Assembly (NCBI GenBank): GCA_038231495.1
Contig: JBBRLG010000487.1
Coordinates: 1 to 5,666 of the forward strand
Length of the DNA: 5,666 nucleotides
Direction: 5' to 3'
From: JBBRLG01 sp038231495
GTDB lineage: Bacteria; Planctomycetota; Planctomycetia; Gemmatales; Gemmataceae
A program made the position numbers and the translations under genes. Positions 1 through 5,610 of the stretch are shown here, piece by piece. The notes under the pieces are model-generated. The model made no database searches. It saw only the letters and a list, made by a program, of their open reading frames with translations, and was not told where the DNA came from. Position 1 is the first letter of the stretch; each line of letters opens with the position of its first letter.

Positions 1-72
1 CTGGGAACAATGCTTCACAAACTCGGAGCCTGGGAACCAGGGGGCAGGGGCTCCTACTCAGAATGCTGGTTC
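1..72. repeat. Small structured intergenic repeat with CTGGGAAC units
   Basis: The octamer CTGGGAAC occurs at 1-8 and again at 30-37. Around the second copy there are nested inverted repeats: GGAGCC (25-30) pairs with GGCTCC (49-54), and GAACCAG (34-40) pairs with CTGGTTC (66-72). I recall a GAGCCTGGGAACnAG motif as a dispersed intergenic repeat in planctomycetes and cyanobacteria, so this may be a degraded copy. No gene is visible in this leader. Confidence 0.35.
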
Positions 73-82
73 TTCGCGCACC

Positions 83-111
83 TTGACGCCCTTTCCACGT
101 CCGGCTAGTGT
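83..111 (+). promoter_or_regulatory. Possible sigma-70-type promoter upstream of the aas-like gene
   Basis: TTGACG at 83-88 matches the -35 consensus at five of six positions. A 17-bp spacer leads to TAGTGT at 106-111, a weak -10 with about three of six matches. It lies about 30-60 bp upstream of the start at 144, which would leave a short leader. In GC-rich DNA a chance match is quite possible. Confidence 0.25.
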
Positions 112-143
112 TGCCATGTTCCTGACGCCGAATTGACCTGTGC

Positions 144-2387
144 ATGTCGCTGCCTTCTAACTGGGAACTGATGGACGGGATTCTCCGCTTCTTCCTCTGG
201 CTGTTGACGCACTCGGTCTACTGGTTGCGCGTCCGCGGCAAGCGAAACGTTCCCCGTCACGGCAGCGCCCTCCTCGTGTGCAATCGCGTCACCCACCTCG
301 ATTGGTTATTTCTCCACAGCGCCCAGCGCCGCCCGATCCGCTTCGTCGTCTTCCTGCCGCACCCGCCGGGATTCATTCATCGCTTCATCCTCCGCGTCAC
401 GCAGGCCATTGCCGTCGATGGTTCCGCCAACGGTCGGACGGTCGTGCGCGCCTTACGAGAGGCGCGCGCGGCGCTGGCCCACGGCGAATTGGTTTGCCTA
501 TTCGCCGAGGAGCGCATCACCCGCGCCGGCGTCCGTCTGCCGCTGGGCCGTGCCTTAAAACTCGTGACGAAACGGATCGACGTGCCGATCGTGCCAGTCG
601 CCCTGGATCAAATCTGGGGTAGCCGCTTTCACGTCGAAGGCGAACGCCTGCACTGGATGATGCCCATTCGCTTCCCGTATGCCGTGACGGTGGGTTACGG
701 CCCGTCGCTGCCGGTTGGAACCCGCCCCGGCGTGCTACGCCAGGCGATGCAGAAAGTATCGGCGGACGGTGCCATCGCGCGCGGCACTCTGCGTTTGCCC
801 GTACACCGCCAATTCGTGCGCATGGCGGCGCGACGGCCCTTTGCCCCGTGCCTCACCGACAGCACACCGCAGGCCCGGCCCTTGACCTACGGTCGGGCAC
901 TGGCCGGCGCGATCTGTCTCGCCCGCGCTCTAAAACCGCTGCTCGGCAAGGGGAAAATGGTCGCCATCTGGCTACCGCCCGGCATCGGCGGCGCGCTGGC
1001 GAACGTCGCGCTGGCGATTCTCGGCAAAACGTCGGTGAACCTCAATTACACCGCCGGGCCGGACACGATTCGCGCGGCCCTGCACCAATGCAGTTGTCGT
1101 CACGTCATTACCGCGCGCCGTTTCACAGCGCGCGTCCCGCTCGACCCCGGCCCCGGCGTCGAACTGATCCATCTCGACGACATCAGCCCCACGATTACAG
1201 CGGCGCAGCGGCTGACGGCGTTCCTCACGGTACTCGTCGTCCCCGGCTTTTTGCTCGACTACGTCGTCCTCGGCCTGGGCGGCCACCGCGTTACCGACGT
1301 GGCGACGGTCATCTTTTCCAGCGGCAGCACCGGCGACCCCAAGGGCGTCATGCTCACGCACGCCAACGTGGCATCCGACGCGGAATCGACCATTCAGGCC
1401 ACCGGCGTCACCTCGACCGACCGCCTCCTCGGCGTGCTGCCTTTCTTCCATAGTTTCGGCTACACCGTAATGTTTTGGGTGCCCCTTCAGGTCGGCGCGT
1501 CGGTGGTCTTTCACCCCGACCCACGCCAGGCAAAAGAGATCGGCGAACTCTGCAAAAAGCACCGCTGCACCGTCTACCTCTCGACGGCCACGTTCCTGCG
1601 CTTCTGCCTGCGCAAGTGCGAGCCGGACGACTTCAAGACGGTCCACCTGATCATGTGCGGTGCGGAGAAGCTGCCGATGAACCTGGCCCGCGATTTCGCC
1701 AAGAAGTTTGGCGTGTTGCCGATGGAAGGCTACGGCTGCACGGAACTGTCGCCCGCGGTCGTCATCAACATGCCGGACCGCGATTTCCACGGGTTCCGGG
1801 TCGTACGCAACCACCCCGGCACCATCGGCGAACCGATGCCCGGCATCGCCGCCCGCGTGGTGTACCCCGAAACTTACGCCCCGCTAGACGTTGGCGAAGA
1901 AGGGCTGGTTCTCATCTACGGCCCGGTCGTGATGAAGGGCTACCTGGGCAAACCTACCTTGACGAAAGAAGTCGTGCGTAACGGTTGGTACGCGACCGGC
2001 GACATGGGCCGGATGGACGACGACGGTTACGTCACGCTCACGGGCCGGCTGGCGCGCTTCGCGAAGATTGGCGGCGAGATGGTGCCGCTCGAAAAGATCG
2101 AGGAATTGCTGCACGAAATCCTGCAAACGAGCGAGCGCGTTTGTGCGGTGACGTGTGTGCCGGACGAGGCGCGCGGCGAACGACTGGTCGTCCTGCACAC
2201 GCCGCACGCGGGCGTGGAAGTGCCGCACTGGTGGCAGCAACTCAACTCCCGCGGTTTGCCAAACTTGTGGGTGCCGGCCCAGCGCGATTTTCACAGCGTG
2301 CCCGAATTGCCAGTGCTTGCCAGCGGGAAGCTGAACCTGAAGCTCGTCAAGGAACTGGCCCTGGAGATCGCGGTACGGCGGCGCTAA
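144..2387 (+). CDS. aas: Aas-type fusion: PlsC-like acyltransferase domain plus acyl-ACP/acyl-CoA synthetase domain
   Basis: This 747-aa protein has the two-domain layout of 2-acylglycerophosphoethanolamine acyltransferase/acyl-ACP synthetase (E. coli Aas is about 719 aa). That enzyme re-acylates lysophospholipids at the inner membrane. Residues about 10-215 form a PlsC-like domain with a hydrophobic N-terminal segment (13-28). Residues about 225-747 form the AMP-forming ligase. Its motifs are the P-loop FSSGSTGDPKG (391-401), GYGCTEL (529-535), YATGD (616-620), GRLARF (634-639) and the C-terminal catalytic Lys in SGKL (K729). A hydrophobic stretch at 357-378 before the P-loop is typical of the Aas branch. 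Oddly, the PlsC HX4D motif reads NRVTHLD (Arg48 in place of His) and the FPEG motif reads FAEE (120-123), so the transferase half may be inactive. No LplT-like transporter is fused to it. The start at 144 lacks a clear ribosome binding site; Met10 (171) is an alternative. The ligase assignment is firm; the substrate is inferred. Confidence 0.85.
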   Translation: MSLPSNWELMDGILRFFLWLLTHSVYWLRVRGKRNVPRHGSALLVCNRVTHLDWLFLHSAQRRPIRFVVFLPHPPGFIHRFILRVTQAIAVDGSANGRTVVRALREARAALAHGELVCLFAEERITRAGVRLPLGRALKLVTKRIDVPIVPVALDQIWGSRFHVEGERLHWMMPIRFPYAVTVGYGPSLPVGTRPGVLRQAMQKVSADGAIARGTLRLPVHRQFVRMAARRPFAPCLTDSTPQARPLTYGRALAGAICLARALKPLLGKGKMVAIWLPPGIGGALANVALAILGKTSVNLNYTAGPDTIRAALHQCSCRHVITARRFTARVPLDPGPGVELIHLDDISPTITAAQRLTAFLTVLVVPGFLLDYVVLGLGGHRVTDVATVIFSSGSTGDPKGVMLTHANVASDAESTIQATGVTSTDRLLGVLPFFHSFGYTVMFWVPLQVGASVVFHPDPRQAKEIGELCKKHRCTVYLSTATFLRFCLRKCEPDDFKTVHLIMCGAEKLPMNLARDFAKKFGVLPMEGYGCTELSPAVVINMPDRDFHGFRVVRNHPGTIGEPMPGIAARVVYPETYAPLDVGEEGLVLIYGPVVMKGYLGKPTLTKEVVRNGWYATGDMGRMDDDGYVTLTGRLARFAKIGGEMVPLEKIEELLHEILQTSERVCAVTCVPDEARGERLVVLHTPHAGVEVPHWWQQLNSRGLPNLWVPAQRDFHSVPELPVLASGKLNLKLVKELALEIAVRRR

Positions 2388-2424
2388 AATCCAATTCAAA
2401 TGCAGAGACCGTTCATCGGCATCA

Positions 2425-2529
2425 ACTCCCCCCCTTACGAAGGGGGGGCAGGGGGGGTTAAGAACCGGCGTATTCGGTCCTAGTGCCCAATTCACCCCCC
2501 CCCAACCCCCCCTTCGTAAGGGGGGGAGT
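2425..2529. repeat. 105-bp palindromic element with C7/G7 arms (MITE-like repeat)
   Basis: The arms 2425-2448 and 2506-2529 are perfect 24-nt inverted repeats. Each is ACT, then C7, then TTACGAA, then G7, and so is itself a small hairpin. After a 2-nt mismatch the pairing continues between G7 (2451-2457) and C9 (2495-2503), leaving a loop of about 37 nt. The hexamer ATCGGC flanks the element at 2415-2420 and 2531-2536, possibly a target-site duplication. C-run/TTACGAA/G-run repeats of this style are common between genes in planctomycetes and cyanobacteria. The element fills most of the gap between the aas-like gene and trmJ, so it could also act as a transcription terminator or an RNA-stability structure. 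No T-tract follows it, so a classical intrinsic terminator is not supported. Confidence 0.8.
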
Positions 2530-2542
2530 GATCGGCTAACAC

Positions 2543-3289
2543 ATGCTTAACAATTGCCGGGTCGTGCTGGTGCGTACCGAATTCGCCGCCAACCTGGGCG
2601 CGACGGCCCGCGTCATGCGCAACATGGGCCTGACCGACCTCGTGCTGGTCGCGCCGGTTGCCGACCCCGAAGCCCGCAACGCCCGCCAGCTGTCCACCCA
2701 CGGCGAAGCGATCCTCGACCGCTGCCGCATTGTTCCGGAACTGGGCGATGCCGTGGCCGATTGCCTGTTCGTGGCCGGCACGTCCGCGCGCCTCGGCGGC
2801 CTGTTCCGCCGGCAATCGCTCGGTACGCCGCGCGAAATCTTGCCCCGCCTTGCCGAGTTGCTTCCCGCAGGCCCGGTGGCACTCGTCTTCGGCCCGGAGC
2901 CGAACGGCCTCACGAACGCCGAGGTTAGCCGTTGTCACTTCCTCAGCAACGTGCCAACGGATCCAACGTACCCCGCGCTAAACCTGGCGCAAGCGGTGGC
3001 CATTTGCCTCTACGAACTCCGAATCGCCTGGCTGGCACGCATGGAACCCCCACCAGCCTTCCCTATGATCGCGCCGTTTGACCAGCAAGAGCGGATGTAC
3101 AAGCAATTGCGCACGGCGCTGGAGGAAGTTCATTTCCTCTACGGCGACAAGGCCGATGCGTTAATGCACGCGGTGCGACACCTGATCGGCAGGGCCGGGC
3201 CGACGCCGATGGAAGTCGAGATGCTATTCGGATTGGCACGCCAGTTGCGCTGGTTGGCAAGGCAGCACGGTGGAGCGGCGGATGCTTGA
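2543..3289 (+). CDS. trmJ: tRNA (cytidine/uridine-32-2'-O)-methyltransferase TrmJ
   Basis: This 248-aa SpoU/TrmH-family methyltransferase (SPOUT fold) matches E. coli TrmJ (246 aa) in length. TrmJ transfers a methyl group from S-adenosylmethionine to the 2'-OH of nucleotide 32 in the anticodon loop of several tRNAs, acting as a cytoplasmic dimer. Motif 1 is NLGATARVMRNMG (17-29), with Arg23 aligning with the catalytic arginine of E. coli TrmJ. Motif 2 is VFGPEPNGLTNAEVSRCH (115-132). Motif 3 is PTYPALNLAQAVAICLYELR (141-160). Motifs 2 and 3 form the trefoil knot that binds the cofactor. Residues about 180-240 correspond to the C-terminal helical extension of TrmJ. The start at 2543 opens directly onto the conserved VVLV strand, so an earlier start is unlikely. 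The only purine-rich run upstream is the right arm of the palindromic element, about 14 nt away. The gene stands alone, with no obvious operon partner. Confidence 0.95.
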   Translation: MLNNCRVVLVRTEFAANLGATARVMRNMGLTDLVLVAPVADPEARNARQLSTHGEAILDRCRIVPELGDAVADCLFVAGTSARLGGLFRRQSLGTPREILPRLAELLPAGPVALVFGPEPNGLTNAEVSRCHFLSNVPTDPTYPALNLAQAVAICLYELRIAWLARMEPPPAFPMIAPFDQQERMYKQLRTALEEVHFLYGDKADALMHAVRHLIGRAGPTPMEVEMLFGLARQLRWLARQHGGAADA

Positions 3290-3331
3290 CGGGAGTCTGG
3301 TTCGGTGGTCTACTAAGGCGTAATACCTTGA

Positions 3332-3361
3332 CCGGCGCGAGCCCTACCTGCTCGGCGCCGG
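3332..3361. repeat. GC-rich imperfect hairpin downstream of trmJ
   Basis: The left arm 3332-3342 (CCGGCGCGAGC) pairs with 3350-3361 (GCTCGGCGCCGG) through 11 base pairs with one bulged base and a 7-nt loop. It lies about 45 bp past the trmJ stop codon. It could be a transcript-end structure, but no T-tract follows. It could instead be the stem of a degenerate attC-like site ending in GTTAGGC at 3377-3383. Confidence 0.5.
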
Positions 3362-3376
3362 GATGGATACTCAGTA

Positions 3377-3383
3377 GTTAGGC
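3377..3383 (+). other. GTTAGGC attC core-like heptamer
   Basis: This heptamer is a perfect match to the integron R' core GTTRRRY, where recombination cuts after the first G. It lies 74 bp upstream of the 94-aa gene, and an attC-like site lies beyond that gene. No clear RYYYAAC partner box precedes it: the nearest candidate is GTCTACT at 3309-3315, beside the GC-rich hairpin. It may therefore be a decayed site, a junction remnant, or chance. Confidence 0.3.
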
Positions 3384-3856
3384 GGCAGGTCGTCGTTAGC
3401 TGAGCGGGCTAGCTGGTCGACACAGCAACTCCACCAACTCGGAGACAGCAATGGGAACCATCTGGGAGAAGGTCCAGCGACTGAAGGGAGCTACACTTCG
3501 CACTTTGTCGCGACAGAAGCCATTCGAGATCGTCGAGGTCACCACCAAGGTTGTGCGGCTTGTCCCGCAAGAAGGCAACGGAAAACGCCGAGCCATTCGA
3601 CGTGACCGGATTGAACACATTGCGGGCCTGGGCCTGCTCCCCGATGAACTGCGTAAACGGGTGCAAGAACAGTACCCGGAAAGCCAGAATACTTCCTATT
3701 ACGCAGCAATCGTCCATGAAATCGCTTCATCCTGAGCATGGCGCCGAGCTGGTTTCGCTTGCGGCCGCCTAACCCAGCGCTGCACCTGACCGCGGCGGCA
3801 TTACGGCATTCCAGGTTCAACGACTCTCCAGCCGCCGCGGCAGGTGAGCTTCATCG
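3378..3856 (+). mobile_element. Putative integron gene cassette (94-aa gene plus attC-like site)
   Basis: If recombination cuts after the G of GTTAGGC (3377) and after the G of GTTCGGC (3856), the segment between is a 479-bp unit. It contains one small + strand gene followed by its attC-like site, the standard form of an integron cassette. The proposal rests on the strong structure of the downstream site; the upstream boundary is weak. No integron integrase gene lies in the window, so this would be a solitary or integrase-distant cassette. Confidence 0.4.
3451..3735 (+). CDS. Small conserved-looking protein of unknown function, possible cassette gene
   Basis: This is a 94-aa, rather basic soluble protein that I cannot assign to a named family. 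It has no signal peptide or membrane segment. Residues 20-52 look like a compact beta-rich domain (FEIVEVTTKVVRLVPQ, then a basic patch GKRRAIRRDRIEHI). Residues 60-92 look helical (DELRKRVQEQYPESQNTSYYAAIVHEI). The IRRDRIE basic patch could contact nucleic acid, but that is only a guess. I recall similar short proteins with an N-T/S-S-Y-x-A-A-I ending in planctomycete genomes. The ribosome binding site GGAGA (3441-3445) lies 5 nt before the ATG and supports this start. An attC-like site begins 31 bp after the stop, so the gene is placed as in an integron cassette. Its own promoter is not evident. Confidence 0.75.
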   Translation: MGTIWEKVQRLKGATLRTLSRQKPFEIVEVTTKVVRLVPQEGNGKRRAIRRDRIEHIAGLGLLPDELRKRVQEQYPESQNTSYYAAIVHEIASS

Positions 3857-3862
3857 TTCGGC
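3767..3862 (+). other. attC-like integron recombination site
   Basis: The R'' box GCCTAAC (3767-3773) fits RYYYAAC and pairs with the R' box GTTCGGC (3856-3862) at six of seven positions. The spacers CCAGC (3774-3778) and TTCATC (3850-3855) do not pair. The long L stem pairs 3779-3799 with 3831-3849 perfectly, except for two extra bases on the left arm, G3782 and a base at the A3789 position. These act as extrahelical bases. The terminal loop is 31 nt. Boxes, unpaired spacers of 5/6 nt, and a stem with bulged bases on one arm are the signature of attC, whose folded strand is the substrate of the integron integrase. The one deviation is C in place of a purine at the fourth position of R'. A translation through it gives the NPALHLTAAA string that I recall as a frequent contaminant of planctomycete protein predictions, implying a dispersed repeat. 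Confidence 0.65.
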
Positions 3863-3866
3863 GGCG

Positions 3867-3871
3867 AGGAG
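3867..3871 (+). promoter_or_regulatory. Ribosome binding site that sets the start at 3876
   Basis: AGGAG lies 4 nt before the ATG at 3876 and only 4 bp after the attC-like site ends. It supports 3876 over the in-frame ATG at 3738, which has no comparable site and would translate the whole attC-like repeat. Confidence 0.65.
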
Positions 3872-3875
3872 CTTT

Positions 3876-4820
3876 ATGGAAGTTCGCGTCATCGCCGTCC
3901 CTCCGGGTGAAGCCCCCGAACACATTCGGCGGGCCTGGCTCGGCCTTGTGCTGCCGCTCGCGCCGTGGGCACCCGGCCCCGTGGAGGGGGCCGAGTGCGA
4001 TGGCCCCACCAAACCGGTAGGAGTGTTCGCTACGCTCGCGCGGCTACTCACGGGTCGCTATCCCGGTGGCTTGTATTACGTCACTTCCGTGGACGCCGCG
4101 CTCGCCGTACTGGAGCGGGCTTCGCCGGGGGCGTCCGCGTGGTGGCTTGAGAATACCCCACACCTGATCGGGGCGAATCGAACGTTCCAGATCGCCGCCG
4201 GGGTCTGTGAGGAGGTTCCCGGGCCGGGGGACCGGAGTACCAGACCACACCGCCTCCGCGTCGGTTCTCGCGAGGTGGCGGTTGGGACCACGCCCCTGTT
4301 CGTGTCCAAAGCGAACTTCCAGACCAAATCGTTCCGCCGCGTCGGGGACCAACTCCTGGTCGTGAAGCCGACGGGGTACAAGGTCTTCTCGCTGGTGTCT
4401 TTCTTCTTCGGAACGCTGCTAGTCTGGGCGGCCGTCTCCCAGGCGATCTGGGGGACGGAACCCGTGTTAAAGATCTTCTTCGCGGCCTGCGGGGGCAGCA
4501 TCTTTCTCGTGATCGGGGTGGGGTTGTGGTTTCTGCCGCGCCGGTTCGAGTTCGACCGGGAGGCAGGTCGGATGCGGGTTTCCAGGTCCGCCCGGAACGA
4601 ACGCCCGCTCCGGGATGTGCTCGCCGTCCAACTCATCGAGCAGCCGAGGGGAAGAAAGATTGGCACCACCTACCAAATCAACTTGGTTCTGGATGACATC
4701 CGCCGGCCACGTGTCAACCTGAGCAACCACACCGACTTGGAGGCCACACGAACGGATGGTGCGGACCTGGCAAACTTCCTCGGCGTCCCGCTGTTGGACG
4801 ACGTGACATTGCCGAGGTGA
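3876..4820 (+). CDS. Two-helix membrane protein of unknown function
   Basis: This 314-aa protein belongs to no family I can name. Residues 1-115 look like a globular domain, starting MEVRVIAVPPGEAPEHIRRAW and containing a YYVTSVDAALAVLE helix region, a WW pair (89-90) and CEEVP (111-115). I recall similar N-terminal blocks in other planctomycete proteins of unknown role. Two hydrophobic segments follow (about 169-192 and 197-220) with a very short connection, suggesting a membrane hairpin with both ends on the same side. After them, residues 222-305 read as a beta-rich domain (FEFDREAGRMRVSRS, VLAVQLIEQ, TYQINLVLDD) resembling bacterial PH-like domains that follow paired helices; this is an inference. 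It ends FLGVPLLDDV. The start at 3876 is chosen for its strong AGGAG; an in-frame ATG at 3738 adds 46 residues encoded by the attC-like repeat. There is no attC-like site after it, but a REP-like repeat. Confidence 0.75.
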   Translation: MEVRVIAVPPGEAPEHIRRAWLGLVLPLAPWAPGPVEGAECDGPTKPVGVFATLARLLTGRYPGGLYYVTSVDAALAVLERASPGASAWWLENTPHLIGANRTFQIAAGVCEEVPGPGDRSTRPHRLRVGSREVAVGTTPLFVSKANFQTKSFRRVGDQLLVVKPTGYKVFSLVSFFFGTLLVWAAVSQAIWGTEPVLKIFFAACGGSIFLVIGVGLWFLPRRFEFDREAGRMRVSRSARNERPLRDVLAVQLIEQPRGRKIGTTYQINLVLDDIRRPRVNLSNHTDLEATRTDGADLANFLGVPLLDDVTLPR

Positions 4821-4849
4821 GCGGGGCAGATGGCACGACGGGTTCGGCC

Positions 4850-4957
4850 GGAAGTTAGAAAAGGAAGTTAGAAAAGGGGTCAGGTTCATTTAAGTTTGAA
4901 GAGGCCAGAATGAACCTCACCCCATTCCTGACCCCTTTCCGTTTTCCTTTCCGTTTT
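4850..4957. repeat. REP-like inverted repeat with doubled flanking units
   Basis: AAAGGGGTCAGG (4873-4884) pairs perfectly with CCTGACCCCTTT (4927-4938), and the adjoining TTCATT (4885-4890) pairs with AATGAA (4909-4914). The right arm has an extra 12 bp (4915-4926) that looks like a second, diverged copy of the GGGGTCAGG unit. Outside the arms are tandem duplications: GGAAGTTAGAAAA twice (4850-4862, 4863-4875) and CCTTTCCGTTTT twice (4934-4945, 4946-4957). GGGGTCAGG palindromes of this kind are, as I recall, common dispersed repeats in planctomycetes and are reminiscent of REP sequences moved by single-strand Y1 (REP-associated) transposases; no such gene is in the window. Confidence 0.75.
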
Positions 4958-4968
4958 CAAGGTACAGA

Positions 4969-5610
4969 ATGGCGTTCACCGATGTCATGCTTGAGGCAGT
5001 CGAGGCGGAACTCGGCGTAACCCCTCGTCCGGGGGTCGTCTTTCCCACTCTGCCGGAGGCATCCGCACCCGCTTGGTTAAGCGAGGGGTTGGCCCGCGGC
5101 ATGGAATTGGCACTCGTCAGCGAGAAAGCCAGAAGCGAATTTATTGTAGCCCCGGTGCTGCTCGGCGTGCGCGCGTTGTCCGGCGGGCGAATCTCGATCC
5201 TCTCCGGGCAGCGGCTCGATGTGGACCCCGGGCGTCGGTTGCTAGGGGAGTGCGATTTCATCCTGGCCCTTTCCGAACCGCTGCCCCGTCTGCGTACTCC
5301 GCTCGTGACCATCGTCCAGGCCAAGAAAAATGACATCGAAGCGGGGCTTGGTCAGTGCATCGCTCAGATGGTCGCCGCGCAGCTGTTTAACGAGCGAGCG
5401 GGGCACAAGGGCGTGGTGTACGGATGCGTGACGACCGGCGAGGATTGGCAGTTCCTGCGGCTGGACGGGCAGACGGTAATCATCGACACGACGCGCCGTT
5501 ACATTAACGATGTGGGGTCGATCTTGGCGGCGTTCCTCTCGATAACGGGGCCTGCCGGGACCGCCGCCCCAGGAACTTCCTTTGGGGTTGACAAGCTGCT
5601 CCGTGTGTAA
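4969..5610 (+). CDS. PD-(D/E)XK nuclease-like protein of unknown function
   Basis: This 213-aa soluble protein has a PD-(D/E)XK-like core. A helix carries SEKARSEFIVAPVLLGVR (51-68, possible Glu57), then comes GECDFILAL (93-101) with the first metal-ligand Asp at D96, then a beta strand VTIVQAKK (113-120). This is followed by DIEAGLGQCIAQM (122-134), whose helix and Gln fit the post-motif helix of the superfamily. The sequence continues with VYGCVTTGEDWQFLRLDG (150-167). I recall close relatives in cyanobacteria and planctomycetes annotated only as hypothetical or nuclease-like, usually with VEAKK. Here the catalytic Glu is Gln117 (codon CAG), so cleavage may be lost or altered. No methylase or restriction partner lies nearby, so a restriction system is not supported. 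The ribosome binding site AAGG (4959-4962) lies 6 nt before the ATG. The last ~20 residues look disordered. Confidence 0.75.
   Translation: MAFTDVMLEAVEAELGVTPRPGVVFPTLPEASAPAWLSEGLARGMELALVSEKARSEFIVAPVLLGVRALSGGRISILSGQRLDVDPGRRLLGECDFILALSEPLPRLRTPLVTIVQAKKNDIEAGLGQCIAQMVAAQLFNERAGHKGVVYGCVTTGEDWQFLRLDGQTVIIDTTRRYINDVGSILAAFLSITGPAGTAAPGTSFGVDKLLRV

Noticed and set aside
972..1814. A 280-codon open frame on the - strand inside the aas-like gene
   Set aside because: It overlaps the conserved ligase motifs on the + strand. Its composition is that of a GC-rich shadow frame, and it has no recognisable domain.
1884..2495. A 203-codon open frame on the - strand across the end of the aas-like gene
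   Set aside because: Its first residues are translated palindromic repeat (PPCPPFVRGG-like) and the rest is antisense to conserved coding sequence.
2401..2542. CRISPR-like or tandem repeat array between the first two genes
   Set aside because: There are only two arms in inverted orientation, with one spacer-like loop and no regular direct repetition.
2492..2938. A 148-codon - strand frame over trmJ
   Set aside because: It is antisense to the SpoU motifs and ends in repeat-derived Gly/Pro residues; not a gene.
3332..3361. Rho-independent terminator for trmJ
   Set aside because: The stem is good, but no run of T follows it (the next bases are GATGGATAC), so only a hairpin is reported.
4917..5336. 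A 139-codon - strand frame over the start of the last gene
   Set aside because: It is antisense to the nuclease-like core and its N-terminal part has low-complexity composition; it is a shadow.
4969..5610. Restriction-modification system
   Set aside because: Only a nuclease-like protein is present. There is no methyltransferase or specificity subunit in the window, and the active-site Glu is replaced.
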